From: Piscinibacter sp. XHJ-5
GTDB lineage: Bacteria > Pseudomonadota > Gammaproteobacteria > Burkholderiales > Burkholderiaceae_C
Assembly (NCBI RefSeq): GCF_029855045.1
Contig: NZ_CP123228.1
Location: forward strand, 2,356,001 to 2,420,000
Direction: 5' to 3'
DNA: 64,000 nucleotides
Made by a program: the position numbers and the translations under genes
The notes under the pieces: generated by a model
Told to the model about the DNA's origin: nothing
Database searches by the model: none
Seen by the model: only the letters and a program-made list of their open reading frames with translations
In this document: piece after piece, positions 43,866 through 53,426 of the stretch
How the letters are laid out: each line of letters begins with the position of its first letter
How positions within the stretch are numbered: position 1 is the first letter of the stretch

Positions 43866-46714
43866 CCGCAGCTTCCGATGTGGCCGCAGGCGGTGCAGAA
43901 CTCGCAGCCGTCCTTGCGGATCAGCGTCGCGTTGCCGCACTCCGGACAGCGCGCGCCGGCGAGGGGCTCCGGGGAGGTGGTGTCGCCGGCCGGCACCTGC
44001 AGGATCCCCATCTCCTGCACCGGATAGCCCGCCTCGTCGAGCACGCCGAGCATGGCGTGCCGATGGATGATCAGCCGCGCGATGTAAGCCACCGTCGACG
44101 GCCAGGTCTGCTGGCGGCGCTGGCCATGCGGCAATCCCGGCACGAAAGCCATGAACTGGCCGAGCGGCTCGGCGTAGTTCAGCAGCTTGCGCAGCTTCAT
44201 GCCTATCCATGCCGGGTCGAGCACGCGCATGTCGAGCGAGAGGATGCGGGCCAGCCCGTCCATGGCGCGCGGGTAGTTGCCCGAGAAGCCGATGGCGCAC
44301 GGCCGCGTGATGCGCGTGCCTTGCGCATCGGGCAGCACGACTTCCTTCAAGGTGAGGGTGAACGCCTCGTCGCTGGCCGGGTTGTGGATGTCGACCGTCC
44401 AGGCCAGCGTGCCGTTCGGGCCGGTGTGCGGCTCCTCGCGGCTGAACATCGCATCGAGCACCGGCGTGGACGCGGGCTCCGTCTTCCACAGCCCGAGCTG
44501 CTCGCAACGCCAGCGGATCACCGCGGCCGTGGCGGCCACCACGCCGGGGAAGCGGCGCGGCTCGCCGTGCGGCGGGAAGGGCATCTCGAACGATCGCTCC
44601 TCCTGCACCGTGGCCAGCGCATCGAGCTTCAGGCGCACCCAGGCGGGGTCCTTCGCACGCAGGTCCATCGACAGGGTCTTGGCCAGCGCGCCCAGCCCGC
44701 GCGGCTGCTCGGCGCCGTTGATCCACACCTCGAACGGCGTCGGCGCGCCCTCGTCGAGCTCGCCGATGAACAACGCGAACTCGCCGAACGGATGACGGAC
44801 CATGTAGGTCCACGCGGCGTTGCCGGCGGGCATCTCCGGTCGGCCCGGCCAGCGCAGCGACGCCAGCACGGCGCGCGGCGTGCGCTCCAGCGCGAGCCGC
44901 TGGTCGGCGAGCGTGACCGGCCCGGGCGCGGGCGCCGGCTCGACGCTCAGCACCGAGCCGAGGACGCTGTTCGGACGGAAGGTGGCCAGGCCCTTGAGCC
45001 CCGCGCGCCAGGCCTGCAGGTACAGGTCCTGGAACTCGGCGTACGGATAGTCCGCCGGCACGTTGACGGTCTTCGAGATCGAGGTGTCGACGCAAGGCGC
45101 GACGGCGGCGACCATCTGCTGATGCGCCTCGGCGCTCATCTGCAGGGCGGTCACGAAGGCCGGCGTGAGAGGCGCATCGGGGCCCTTCAGATGCCGGTAC
45201 AGCCGCCAGGCGTGGTCCTCCACCGCGTATTCCTTGAAGGTGCCGGCGGCCTCGCGCTTCTTGCGCAGGTAGGTCCACGAGAAGGCCGGCTCGATGCCGT
45301 TGCTGACGTTGTCCGCGAACGCGAGGCTGATGGTGCCGGTGGGCGCTACCGACAGCAGGTGCGAGTTGCGCAGGCCGTGCGCGCGGATGCGCTCCTTCAG
45401 CGGCGCCGGCAGCCGCGACGCGAAGCGTCCGCGCTGCAGGAACAGGTCGGCATTGAAGAGCGGAAACGGGCCGCGCTCCATCGCGAGGTCCACCGATGCC
45501 GCATAGGCCGCATCGCGCAGCACCTCCGCGATGCGCCGCGCCGCGGCGCGAGCGGGCTCGCTGTCGTAGCGCAGGTTCAGCATCACCAGCGCATCGCCCA
45601 GGCCGGTGAAGCCGAGTCCGATGCGGCGCTTGTTGCGAGCTTCGTCGTGCTGGCGCGGCAGCGGCCAGTGCGTCACGTCGATGACGTCGTCGAGCATGCG
45701 CACCGCGACGTGCACCAGCGCGGCGAAGGACTCTTCGTCGAAGCGAGCGCCGGTCTCGAAGGGATCGCGAACGAAGCGCGTCAGGTCGATCGATCCGAGG
45801 CAGCAGCTGCCGTAGGGCGGCAGGGGCTGCTCGCCGCAGGGGTTGGTGGCGGTGATGCTCTCGCAGTACGACAGGTTGTTGTCGGCGTTGATGCGGTCGA
45901 GAAACAGCACGCCGGGCTCGGCATGGTCGTAGGTGGACCGCATGATCTGGTCCCAGAGTGCGCGCGCCGGCAGCGTGCGGTAGACCCACGCGCCGTCGCT
46001 GCGCTGCCAGGCGCCTTGCTCGCGCTGCGCCGGGCCGGGTGTCGCGCGGTGCACGAGCTCGACCTGTGCGTCGTCCTGCACCGCCTGCATGAAGGCGTCG
46101 GTCAGGCCTACCGAGATGTTGAAGTTGGCGAGATCGCCTTCGTCCTTGGCGTGGATGAACTCCTCGATGTCGGGGTGGTCGCAGCGAAGCACGCCCATCT
46201 GCGCGCCGCGGCGGGCGCCGGCCGATTCCACCGTCTCGCAGGAGCGGTCGAACACGCGCATGTACGACACGGGACCCGACGCGCTCGACTGCATGCTGCT
46301 GACCCACGCGCCGCGCGGGCGGATGCGGGAGAAGTCGTAGCCGACACCGCCGCCGCGGCGCATGGTCTCGGCCGCTTCGGTGAGCGCGGTGTAGATGCCC
46401 GGATGGCCCTCGTCATCCTGCGAGATCGCGTCGCCCACCGGCTGCACGAAGCAGTTGATGAGCGTGGCCGACAGCGAGGTGCCGGCGGCGGAATGGATGC
46501 GGCCGGCCGGAATGAACCCCTGCTCCAGCGCCTGCAGGAAGCGCGCCTCCCAGGCGCCGCGCGCTTGCGGCGCCTCGGCTTCGGCAAGCGCGCGCGCGAC
46601 GCGGCGATGCACATCCGCAGCCGTGCGCTCGTCGCCCTTGGCGTACTTTTCCACGAGCACCTCGGCGCTGATCGGCTGGGCGGGAAGGGCGGCGGCGGTG
46701 GTGAGCGGCGTCAT
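43862..46714 (-). CDS. nrdJ: Class II (adenosylcobalamin-dependent) ribonucleotide reductase NrdJ
   Basis: About 950 residues. The first part is the reductase barrel: [14 protein letters not shown] with the first redox Cys, [19 protein letters not shown], and the [20 protein letters not shown] loop with the catalytic Cys and Glu, then [20 protein letters not shown]. The later part (about 600-900) holds duplicated TSCPD-like domains, and the C-terminus is a zinc-ribbon-like tail (CPECG and CTACG). It reduces ribonucleotides using adenosylcobalamin instead of a diiron or glycyl radical, so it works with or without oxygen. The start is uncertain among ATGs at 46762, 46726 and 46714; none has a clear ribosome-binding site. 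No cobalamin riboswitch was recognised upstream. Confidence 0.94.
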   Translation of the reverse strand: MTPLTTAAALPAQPISAEVLVEKYAKGDERTAADVHRRVARALAEAEAPQARGAWEARFLQALEQGFIPAGRIHSAAGTSLSATLINCFVQPVGDAISQDDEGHPGIYTALTEAAETMRRGGGVGYDFSRIRPRGAWVSSMQSSASGPVSYMRVFDRSCETVESAGARRGAQMGVLRCDHPDIEEFIHAKDEGDLANFNISVGLTDAFMQAVQDDAQVELVHRATPGPAQREQGAWQRSDGAWVYRTLPARALWDQIMRSTYDHAEPGVLFLDRINADNNLSYCESITATNPCGEQPLPPYGSCCLGSIDLTRFVRDPFETGARFDEESFAALVHVAVRMLDDVIDVTHWPLPRQHDEARNKRRIGLGFTGLGDALVMLNLRYDSEPARAAARRIAEVLRDAAYAASVDLAMERGPFPLFNADLFLQRGRFASRLPAPLKERIRAHGLRNSHLLSVAPTGTISLAFADNVSNGIEPAFSWTYLRKKREAAGTFKEYAVEDHAWRLYRHLKGPDAPLTPAFVTALQMSAEAHQQMVAAVAPCVDTSISKTVNVPADYPYAEFQDLYLQAWRAGLKGLATFRPNSVLGSVLSVEPAPAPGPVTLADQRLALERTPRAVLASLRWPGRPEMPAGNAAWTYMVRHPFGEFALFIGELDEGAPTPFEVWINGAEQPRGLGALAKTLSMDLRAKDPAWVRLKLDALATVQEERSFEMPFPPHGEPRRFPGVVAATAAVIRWRCEQLGLWKTEPASTPVLDAMFSREEPHTGPNGTLAWTVDIHNPASDEAFTLTLKEVVLPDAQGTRITRPCAIGFSGNYPRAMDGLARILSLDMRVLDPAWIGMKLRKLLNYAEPLGQFMAFVPGLPHGQRRQQTWPSTVAYIARLIIHRHAMLGVLDEAGYPVQEMGILQVPAGDTTSPEPLAGARCPECGNATLIRKDGCEFCTACGHIGSCG

Positions 46715-46773
46715 GCGATGCAGCATGCCGCGCCCGTGCCGACTCGCCGCAAGCAGGGTCATACTCGCCCGAT

Positions 46774-47655
46774 ATGAGCGCCCCCCGCATCCCGCCGATC
46801 CAGGGACTGCTCGCCTTCGAGACGCTGGCGCGGGTGCGCAGCGTGACGCTCGCCGGCGAGGAGCTCAGCGTCACGCCGAGCGCCGTCAGCCACCGCATCC
46901 GCCAGCTCGAGTCGCAGCTCGGCTTCAAGCTCTTCGCGCGCAGCGACTTCTCGCTCAGCGTCGAAGGCGCGGCCTATCTGCTGCGCGTGCGCGAGGCCCT
47001 GAGCGCGCTGCAGCAGATCCCCGGACGCAGCGCCGCTGGCGCCGGCGCGACGCGCCTGCGCGTGGCGGTGACGCCGACCTTCTCCCGCCAGGTCCTCCTG
47101 CCGCGGCTGGCGCTGTTTCGCCATGCCTATCCGGACATCGACCTGATCCTGCAGGTGACCATCCCGCTGCTCAACGTGACGGCCGAAGAGGCGGACATCG
47201 AGCTGCGCTTCGGCACCGGGCCCTGGCCCGACCGCGAGTCTGTGCGGCTGCAGTCCGACGCGGTGTGCCCGGTGTGCAGCCCCGACTACCTGAACGAGGC
47301 GGGGCCTTTCGACGGATTCGACAGCGCCGAGTGCGTGCAGCGTGCCCGCCTGATCCGCTGTCCGCTGGAGCCCTGGCGCACCTGGTTCACCGCCAATGGC
47401 ATCACGCTGGACGAGCCGGCCGGCGGCTCCCAGTTCAACGACATCGGCCTGGTGCTCGATGCCGCGGTGGCCGGCTTCGGCGTTGCGCTGATGCGGCTGC
47501 AGCTCGGCGCCGCCTGGCTCGACAGCGGCCGCCTGGTGCGGCTGTCGCAGCGAAGCGTCGCGTCGCCGCACCACTATTTCCTGTGCTGGAAGGCGGGAGC
47601 GCTGGACCGCTGGGAGTGCGCCGCGTTCGTCGAATGGCTGAAGCAGTCGCTGTGA
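46774..47655 (+). CDS. LysR-family transcriptional regulator (GcvA-like)
   Basis: A 293-residue LysR protein. The helix-turn-helix is in [20 protein letters not shown] and [13 protein letters not shown], and the effector domain has the GcvA-like [13 protein letters not shown] segment and a C-terminal end rich in Trp. It is divergent from nrdJ and precedes the FMN 2-hydroxyacid dehydrogenase by 67 bases; either could be a target. The latter, on the same strand, may be cotranscribed. Confidence 0.9.
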   Translation: MSAPRIPPIQGLLAFETLARVRSVTLAGEELSVTPSAVSHRIRQLESQLGFKLFARSDFSLSVEGAAYLLRVREALSALQQIPGRSAAGAGATRLRVAVTPTFSRQVLLPRLALFRHAYPDIDLILQVTIPLLNVTAEEADIELRFGTGPWPDRESVRLQSDAVCPVCSPDYLNEAGPFDGFDSAECVQRARLIRCPLEPWRTWFTANGITLDEPAGGSQFNDIGLVLDAAVAGFGVALMRLQLGAAWLDSGRLVRLSQRSVASPHHYFLCWKAGALDRWECAAFVEWLKQSL

Positions 47656-47722
47656 AAACGCTTCACGCGACAGCGCAACGGGATTCACGCCGGGCGTTGC
47701 GGCCGCTGGCTACAGTACCCGG

Positions 47723-48910
47723 ATGAGCCCCATCACCCACATCGAAGACCTGCGCGTGCTCGCGCAGCGGCGCGTTCCGCGAATGTTCTACGACTACGCC
47801 GACAGCGGCTCGTGGACCGAGAGCACCTACCGCGCGAACGAAGCCGATTTCCAGGCCATCAAGCTGCGCCAGCGCGTCGCGGTGAACATGGAGAACCGCA
47901 GCACGCGCACGACGATGGTCGGCGTCGACACGGCGATGCCGGTGGCGCTGGCGCCGACGGGCCTCACCGGCATGCAGCATGCCGACGGCGAGATCCTGGC
48001 CGCGCGGGCGGCAGAGGCCTTCGGCGTGCCGTTCACGCTGTCGACGATGAGCATCTGCTCCATCGAGGACGTGGCCGCGCACACCAAGGCGCCGTTGTGG
48101 TTCCAGCTGTATGTGATGCGCGACCGCGACTTCATCGAGCGGCTGATCGAGCGCGCCAAGGCCGCCAGGTGCGGCGCGCTGATGCTCACGCTGGACCTGC
48201 AGATCCTCGGGCAGCGCCACAAGGACATCAAGAACGGCTTGTCGGCGCCGCCCAAGCCCACGCTGGCCAACCTGATCAATCTCGCCACCAAGCCGCGCTG
48301 GTGCCTCGGCATGCTGGGCACCAAGCGACGCCAGTTCGGCAACATCGTGGGACACGTCAAGGGCGTGGCGGACATGTCCTCGCTCAGCTCGTGGACGGCG
48401 CAGCAGTTCGATCCCGCGCTCAACTGGGGCGACGTGGAGTGGATCAAGAACCGCTGGGGCGGCAAGCTCATCCTCAAGGGCATCCTCGACCCGGAGGACG
48501 CGCGGCTCGCGCGCGACAGCGGCGCCGACGCGCTGATCGTGTCCAACCACGGTGGCCGCCAGCTCGACGGCGCGCCGTCGTCGATCAGCGCGCTTCCGGC
48601 CATCGCCGAGGCGGTGGGCTCGCGCATCGAGGTCTGGATGGACGGCGGCATCCGCAGCGGCCAGGACGTGCTGAAGGCGGTCGCGCTCGGCGCCCGCGGG
48701 ACGCTGATCGGGCGTGCCTTCCTGTACGGGCTGGGCGCGCTCGGCGAGGCCGGCGTCAGCAAGTGCCTCGAGCTGATCCAGAAGGAGCTCGAGCTGACGA
48801 TGGCCTTCTGCGGCCACACCGACATCCGGCGCGTCGACCGCGGCATCCTGCTGCCGCCGCATGGTGCGGCGCCGCCGGCAGGGCCGCTGCCGGTGCGGGC
48901 CTACGGCTGA
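47723..48910 (+). CDS. FMN-dependent alpha-hydroxy-acid oxidase/dehydrogenase
   Basis: A 395-residue TIM-barrel flavoprotein of the L-lactate dehydrogenase/glycolate oxidase family. The N-terminal RRVPRMFYDYADSGSWTEST, LAPTGLTGMQHADGE, and the active-site SNHGGRQLDGAPSSI (catalytic His with Arg binding the substrate carboxylate) are all present, as is DGGIRSGQDVLKAVALGA for phosphate binding. It oxidises L-2-hydroxy acids such as L-lactate or glycolate to 2-oxo acids. The exact substrate cannot be chosen. Confidence 0.92.
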   Translation: MSPITHIEDLRVLAQRRVPRMFYDYADSGSWTESTYRANEADFQAIKLRQRVAVNMENRSTRTTMVGVDTAMPVALAPTGLTGMQHADGEILAARAAEAFGVPFTLSTMSICSIEDVAAHTKAPLWFQLYVMRDRDFIERLIERAKAARCGALMLTLDLQILGQRHKDIKNGLSAPPKPTLANLINLATKPRWCLGMLGTKRRQFGNIVGHVKGVADMSSLSSWTAQQFDPALNWGDVEWIKNRWGGKLILKGILDPEDARLARDSGADALIVSNHGGRQLDGAPSSISALPAIAEAVGSRIEVWMDGGIRSGQDVLKAVALGARGTLIGRAFLYGLGALGEAGVSKCLELIQKELELTMAFCGHTDIRRVDRGILLPPHGAAPPAGPLPVRAYG

Positions 48911-49037
48911 CACGCGCCGTCATTCAATCCTTTCGAATGCCGGCGCCAAATCCTCTGGCGCCGTGCCCCGCCATGCCTGCGGACAATTCCGGCTGACCGG
49001 CGCCCATTGCCGCCGACGTTCATCCAGGACTTCCACC

Positions 49038-49451
49038 ATGCTCGACTCCCTCAAGCTTCCCCTCGTGCTCATCGGCCGCATCCTGCTGGCCCTGATCTTC
49101 ATCACCTCGGGCGTCTCCAAGCTCGGCAACATCGCCGGCACCGCCGGCTACATCGCCAGCGCCGGCCTGCCGGCGGCCTCGCTGCTGGCGGTGATCGTCG
49201 GCCTGCTCGAAGTCGTGGCCGGCGTCGCGCTGATCGTCGGCTTCCACGCGCGCTGGGCTGCGCTCGCGCTCGGACTGTTCACCCTGCTGGCCAGCGTGAT
49301 CTTCCACAAGTTCTGGGCGGTGCCCGAAGCGCAGCAGATGGTGCAGCAGCTGATGTTCATGAAGAACCTCGCCATCGCGGGCGGCATGCTGCTGGTCGCC
49401 GCACTCGGCGCCGGTCCGCTCAGCGTCGACGCGCGCCGTGCGTCGGCCTGA
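49038..49451 (+). CDS. DoxX family membrane protein
   Basis: A 137-residue protein with four hydrophobic helices. The start VLIGRILLALIFITSGVSKL with its Arg and SG(V/I)xK pattern and the later EVVAGVALIVGFHARWAALA are typical of DoxX/SURF4-like proteins such as YphA. Members are linked to oxidative-stress complexes or quinol-coupled sulphur oxidation, but most are uncharacterised. It stands alone, 127 bases after the 2-hydroxyacid dehydrogenase. Confidence 0.9.
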   Translation: MLDSLKLPLVLIGRILLALIFITSGVSKLGNIAGTAGYIASAGLPAASLLAVIVGLLEVVAGVALIVGFHARWAALALGLFTLLASVIFHKFWAVPEAQQMVQQLMFMKNLAIAGGMLLVAALGAGPLSVDARRASA

Positions 49452-49602
49452 CCGCGGTTGACATCGTCGCGCAGGCCGCCCGCGGCTTGCGTGCGTTTTG
49501 CGCAAACTTCGCAACCCCACCCGACCCGCTCCCGCATAGCATGAAGCCCGGCGACGCGCTGCATCGGCGAGGCTCGCCCAAGAACGAGTCGGGAGTTTGC
49601 GG

Positions 49603-50250
49603 ATGGTCGTGTGGCGCAAGGCGCTGGTCGCCGTTGCCGTGGCGTGGATGGGTGTGTGCGGCGCGCTGCCGGTGCAGGCGTTCGAGCGCACCGCGGCCAG
49701 CGCCGGCGAGCCGATGTCGGCCGATGCGCGCTTTGCGCTGCAGTGGATCCTGGCCACCCGCGACAACCACGGAATGCCCTTCGCGGTCGTCGACAAGAAG
49801 GACGCCCGCGTCTTCATCTACGACGCCCGCGGGCACCTGGTCGGCGCGACACGTGCGTTGCTGGGCATGGCCCGCGGCGATCACTCGGTGCCCGGCATAG
49901 GCGACGTGCCGCCGGCGCGAATTCCGGTCGCCGACCGCACCACGCCGGCCGGCCGCTTCGTCACCGAGCCTGGCGAGAACCACGTGGGCGAGCATGTCGT
50001 CTGGGTCGACTATGCCGCCGCGCTGGCCATCCACCGGGTACGCCCCGACGCAGCGCGCGACGCGCGCTTGCAGCGGCTGGCCTCTGGCCGTCCCGACGCG
50101 CAGCGCGTGTCGGCCGGCTGCATCGTCGTGCCGGTGGACTTCTACGACGACGTGGTGCGTCCCACCCTGGGCCAGCGCCGCGGCGTGGTCTATGTGCTGC
50201 CCGAGATGCGACCGGTGCGCGAGATGTTCGGGAAGGTCGGCGACCTGTAG
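49603..50250 (+). CDS. Exported L,D-transpeptidase-like (YkuD-type) protein
   Basis: A 215-residue protein with a signal peptide (cleavage near VQA-FER). It carries features of the YkuD catalytic domain: DKKDARVFIYDARGHLVGAT, TTPAGRFVTE, IHRV with a conserved-type His, and VSAGCIVVPVDFYDDVV with the nucleophilic Cys in SxGC. The usual Arg after GC is replaced (GCIV rather than GCVR), so activity may be modified. Role: cross-linking or modifying peptidoglycan at diaminopimelate. The ATG at 49603 has GGAG six bases upstream. Confidence 0.75.
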   Translation: MVVWRKALVAVAVAWMGVCGALPVQAFERTAASAGEPMSADARFALQWILATRDNHGMPFAVVDKKDARVFIYDARGHLVGATRALLGMARGDHSVPGIGDVPPARIPVADRTTPAGRFVTEPGENHVGEHVVWVDYAAALAIHRVRPDAARDARLQRLASGRPDAQRVSAGCIVVPVDFYDDVVRPTLGQRRGVVYVLPEMRPVREMFGKVGDL

Positions 50251-50269
50251 GGGTTGCGCTGCACCCGAT

Positions 50270-50521
50270 CTACAGGCCCGCCGAATCCTCCAGCAGGTCG
50301 ATCGCCGTCACCACCGCGTCGCGCACGGCCTGTTCGGCAAACGCCTCGGCGGCCGGCGTGCCGGTCGCGATGGTGCCGTCGGGCGTGGCGCACAAGTCCT
50401 CTCCTTGCTGCACCTTGGCGCGCCAGCGGATGTCGGCGCCCGCGACCGAGTACTCGGCCTGGTAGGTGTAGAGCTTGCCGCTCTTGGCGTGCTGATGCGT
50501 GCCGTCGACTTCGCTAGCCAC
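50270..50521 (-). CDS. 83-residue hypothetical protein paired with a radical SAM gene
   Basis: Begins with GTG at 50519-50521, five bases after GGAGG, and follows the radical SAM stop by 14 bases. The product has a polar start (ASEVDGTHQHAKSG), a middle KLYTYQAEYSVAGADIRWRA, one Cys, and a helical end rich in acidic and alanine residues. No signal peptide, leader motif or repeated core is visible, so it is not an obvious modified-peptide precursor, though close coupling to a SPASM enzyme leaves that possible. No family was recognised. Confidence 0.65.
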   Translation of the reverse strand: MASEVDGTHQHAKSGKLYTYQAEYSVAGADIRWRAKVQQGEDLCATPDGTIATGTPAAEAFAEQAVRDAVVTAIDLLEDSAGL

Positions 50522-50535
50522 GAGAACCTCCGTCG

Positions 50536-51591
50536 TCAGAACGTGCCGTGGTACAGCGCGCAGGAACGGCACACGGTCGGCGGGTCGGCGCCGGCCAGCG
50601 CATGGCGGAACGCCTGTGCCGGCTCGCCGTGCCAGCGGGCCGCGAGGCCGCCCTGCGCGGCGCCCTCGCGGGTGAACACCTTGCCGAAGGTGGCCCGGTC
50701 GGCGGTGGCGACCATGCAGCAAGGCAGCAGGTCCCCGCTCGCGGTGATGTAGATCCCGTCCGACGGCCACGTGCAGCGCGGTCCTTCGCTGCCGGCGGAC
50801 AGCCGCGGCAGGTGCAGGCGCAGGCCGAGCTCGTGGGCGATGCTGCGCGACTCGGCGAAGACGGCCGCGGCGCGCCCGAGATCCGGGCCCGCCAGCTCCG
50901 CGTCTTCGACGTAGGAGCGGATGGGGATGTAGCGCGCCGGCAGGTCGGGCTGGTGCAGGTCGTTCGACAGCCGCTGCACCAGCAGCTCGGGCACCCGGTG
51001 GGCGTGCAGCAGGCGCACGAGCGCCGGCAGGTCTTCGAGATTGCTGCGCATCAGCACCATCACGCCACGGACCTCGAGCGCGCTGCCGGCGGCGTCGCGC
51101 TCGTCGACCAGGCGGCCGAGGTTGCGGATCACCTTGGCGAACGAGGCCTTGCGGCGGATGTCCTCGTAGACGGCTGCGGTCGCGCCGTCGAGCGACACCG
51201 ACAAGGCCGCGAGGCCGCTGGTGATGCAGCGGTGCGCACGCTGCGGCGTGAGCAGCGTGAGGTTGGTGTTGGCCGAGACGCGGACGCCGCGCGCTGCCGC
51301 AAGCTCGACCATGTCGAAGAAGCGCGGATGCAGCATCGGCTCGCCCAGGCCTTGCAGGTGCAACTCCTGGAGCTGCGGCATCTGGTCCAGCAGCTCGCGA
51401 AAGCGCTCGAGCGGCATCTCACCGACCTCGTCGCCACGGTGATTCACCGTGCACATTTTGCAAGCCAGGTTGCAGCGGCCGATCGGCTCGATCTGCGCAA
51501 AGCGTGGCAGCGGCGGCTCCGAGGAGGCGGCCGCGCCGAGCTGGGACTCCCTCGCTGCAATGTTCATGGAGCGAGACGAGGCAAACGGCAT
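50536..51591 (-). CDS. Radical SAM/SPASM domain protein
   Basis: A 351-residue radical SAM enzyme. The [4Fe-4S]/SAM motif is CNLACKMC in IEPIGRCNLACKMCTVNHRG, followed by the ELHLQGLGEPMLHP glycine region. The C-terminal part holds a SPASM-like cysteine set: GPRCTWPSDGIYITASGDLL, PCCMVATAD, and PTVCRSCALYHGTF. SPASM enzymes act on peptides and proteins (PqqE, AnSME) or on small molecules. It differs from PqqE in motif context and is not next to the pqq genes. Start may be 51591 or 51567. It is coupled to the 83-residue protein downstream. Confidence 0.87.
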   Translation of the reverse strand: MPFASSRSMNIAARESQLGAAASSEPPLPRFAQIEPIGRCNLACKMCTVNHRGDEVGEMPLERFRELLDQMPQLQELHLQGLGEPMLHPRFFDMVELAAARGVRVSANTNLTLLTPQRAHRCITSGLAALSVSLDGATAAVYEDIRRKASFAKVIRNLGRLVDERDAAGSALEVRGVMVLMRSNLEDLPALVRLLHAHRVPELLVQRLSNDLHQPDLPARYIPIRSYVEDAELAGPDLGRAAAVFAESRSIAHELGLRLHLPRLSAGSEGPRCTWPSDGIYITASGDLLPCCMVATADRATFGKVFTREGAAQGGLAARWHGEPAQAFRHALAGADPPTVCRSCALYHGTF

Positions 51592-51639
51592 ACCCCGGCA
51601 CCGAGGTCCGCGCCAAGCGCCCCGCGCGGCCGGCCTGCG

Positions 51640-52248
51640 TCAGCGCGTCTGGTAGAGCAGCTCGACCCGCCGCTCGGCCGCAGCAACCCGCTCGCCACCG
51701 GGTTCGCCGCGATAGACGATCTCGAGCTGGCGCGCGGGCACGCCCAGCTGCCGGAGGTGCTTGGCGACGGTCTCCGCGCGTTTCTTGCTCAGCGCCAGGT
51801 TGTACTCGCGGTCGCCGCGGCTGTCGGCGTGGGCCTCGATGATCAGATGAAGGCGCGGCTCGGCCTTCAGCCGGCGTGCATGCGACTCCAGCAGTGCGCG
51901 ATACCGGCCGTCGACCTTGTAGGCGTCCGACTTGAAGTAGAGGACGTCGGCCCGCCGGGGCGGCTGCGGCATGGCGACCGGCGTGGGCGCGGGCGGTGGC
52001 GCGGGCGGTGGCGCGGCCGCTTCGGCCTGCACCGTCGGCGCGGGTGGCTCGACGGGAGACGCCTCGGCAGGCGCGGGCGCTTCGCCGCGAGCGGGCGCAG
52101 ACGCCGCCGGCGTTTCGGGCGGCGGGGCCGGCAAGTCGGCGGGCGGGGGGATGATCGCCACCTGCCTGGCCACCCGGGGATCGGGCGCGCCGCAGCCTGT
52201 CAGGCAGGAGGCGAAGAACGCACAGCAAACGAGGGTCGCAAGCTTCAT
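51640..52248 (-). CDS. OmpA-family outer-membrane lipoprotein
   Basis: A 202-residue lipoprotein: signal peptide with lipobox LTGC (Cys19), a long Pro/Ala-rich linker (about 30-95) able to span periplasm, and a C-terminal OmpA peptidoglycan-binding domain with LIIEAHADSRGDREYNLALS and KKRAETVAKHLRQLGV. It should tether the outer membrane to the cell wall, like Pal or YiaD. It is divergent from the isocitrate dehydrogenase gene. No partner genes are nearby. Confidence 0.9.
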   Translation of the reverse strand: MKLATLVCCAFFASCLTGCGAPDPRVARQVAIIPPPADLPAPPPETPAASAPARGEAPAPAEASPVEPPAPTVQAEAAAPPPAPPPAPTPVAMPQPPRRADVLYFKSDAYKVDGRYRALLESHARRLKAEPRLHLIIEAHADSRGDREYNLALSKKRAETVAKHLRQLGVPARQLEIVYRGEPGGERVAAAERRVELLYQTR

Positions 52249-52325
52249 CTCGAACCTGTCGCTGCAAACGACATTCCCGCAGGTATCCTCGATGAGATTC
52301 CCCCAGCCGACCCGAAAGCCTCCTC

Positions 52326-53360
52326 ATGTCCACCCCCCGCATTCCCGCCACGCTCATTCCCGGCGACGGCATCGGTCCCGAGATCGTCGACGCCACGCTG
52401 GCCGCCCTCGACGCGCTGGGCGCGCCCTTCGAGTGGGATCGCCAGATCGCCGGCCTCGAGGGCGTCAAGACCGCGGGCGACCCGCTGCCGGCGATCACGC
52501 TCGACAGCATCCGGCGCACGCGGCTCGCCCTCAAGGGCCCGCTGGAGACGCCTTCGGGCGGCGGCTACCGGTCCTCGAATGTCCGGCTGCGCGAGGCGTT
52601 CAAGCTCTACGCCAACCTGCGCCCGGCGCACACCATCATCCCGGGCGGCCGCTACGACGACATCGACCTGGTGATCGTGCGCGAGAACCTCGAGGGCCTG
52701 TACATCGGCCACGAGCACTACATCCAGATCGACGACGACCCGCACGCGGTCGCCATGGCCACCGGCGTCAACACGCGCCAGGGCAGCCGCAGGCTGCTGG
52801 AGTTCGCCTTCGAGCATGCGATCGCGACAGGCCGCAAGAAGGTCACCATCGTGCACAAGGCCAACATCATGAAGGCGCTGACCGGCATCTTCCTGGAGAC
52901 GGCGCAGGAGCTGCACGAAAGCAAGTACAAGGACCGCATCGCGATGGACTCCGTGATCATCGACGCCTGCGCGATGAAGCTGGTGCTCAATCCGTGGCAG
53001 TTCGACGTGCTGGTCACGACCAACCTGTTCGGCGACATCCTGTCGGACCTGGCCGCCGGCCTGGTGGGTGGCCTGGGCATGGCGCCCGGCGCCAACATCG
53101 GTGCCGACGCCGCGATCTTCGAGGCGGTGCACGGCTCGGCGCCCGACATCGCCGGCAAGGGCATGGCCAACCCCACGGCGCTGCTGCTGGCCGCGGCCAT
53201 GATGCTGGACCATTGCCGGCTCCCCGATTCGGCCACCCGGCTGCGCCGTGCGATTGCCGACACGCTCAACGTCGACGGCGTGCGAACGGGAGACCTCGGC
53301 GGCTCGGCGAACACGGCGGCGTTCACCAAGGCGCTGGTGAGCCGCATCGCGAACGGGTAG
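52326..53360 (+). CDS. Isocitrate/isopropylmalate dehydrogenase family (NAD-type isocitrate dehydrogenase)
   Basis: A 344-residue beta-decarboxylating dehydrogenase. It has ATLIPGDGIGPEIVDATL, RSSNVRLREAFKLYANLRPA with the substrate-binding Ser and Arg residues, VIVRENLEGLYIG, the catalytic Lys in TIVHKANIMKAL, Asp residues in DACAMKL and TNLFGDILSDLAAGL, and GSAPDIAGKGMANP. The N-terminal SSNVxLR pattern fits NAD-dependent isocitrate dehydrogenases rather than LeuB. It would convert isocitrate to 2-oxoglutarate with NAD. A homologous tartrate or homoisocitrate activity cannot be excluded. Confidence 0.88.
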   Translation: MSTPRIPATLIPGDGIGPEIVDATLAALDALGAPFEWDRQIAGLEGVKTAGDPLPAITLDSIRRTRLALKGPLETPSGGGYRSSNVRLREAFKLYANLRPAHTIIPGGRYDDIDLVIVRENLEGLYIGHEHYIQIDDDPHAVAMATGVNTRQGSRRLLEFAFEHAIATGRKKVTIVHKANIMKALTGIFLETAQELHESKYKDRIAMDSVIIDACAMKLVLNPWQFDVLVTTNLFGDILSDLAAGLVGGLGMAPGANIGADAAIFEAVHGSAPDIAGKGMANPTALLLAAAMMLDHCRLPDSATRLRRAIADTLNVDGVRTGDLGGSANTAAFTKALVSRIANG

Positions 53361-53426
53361 ATCGCGCGCAGACCCTGTCCGGATCCGCCGCGGGATTCCG
53401 TATGCCCTCGAGAGGAGGGCCGAATC

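Noticed and set aside
46715-46773. Cobalamin riboswitch in front of nrdJ
   Set aside because: Only about 60 bases are available before the divergent LysR start, too short for the element, and no B12-box-like sequence was seen.
43880-46777. A 965-codon open frame on the plus strand opposite nrdJ
   Set aside because: It is a GC-rich shadow: the product is Arg/His/Gly-rich with no domain, whereas the minus strand encodes a complete ribonucleotide reductase.
50536-51591. The radical SAM protein as the missing PqqE
   Set aside because: Its cysteine context and companion gene differ from PqqE/PqqD, it lies 12 kb away, and the 83-residue partner does not resemble PqqD.
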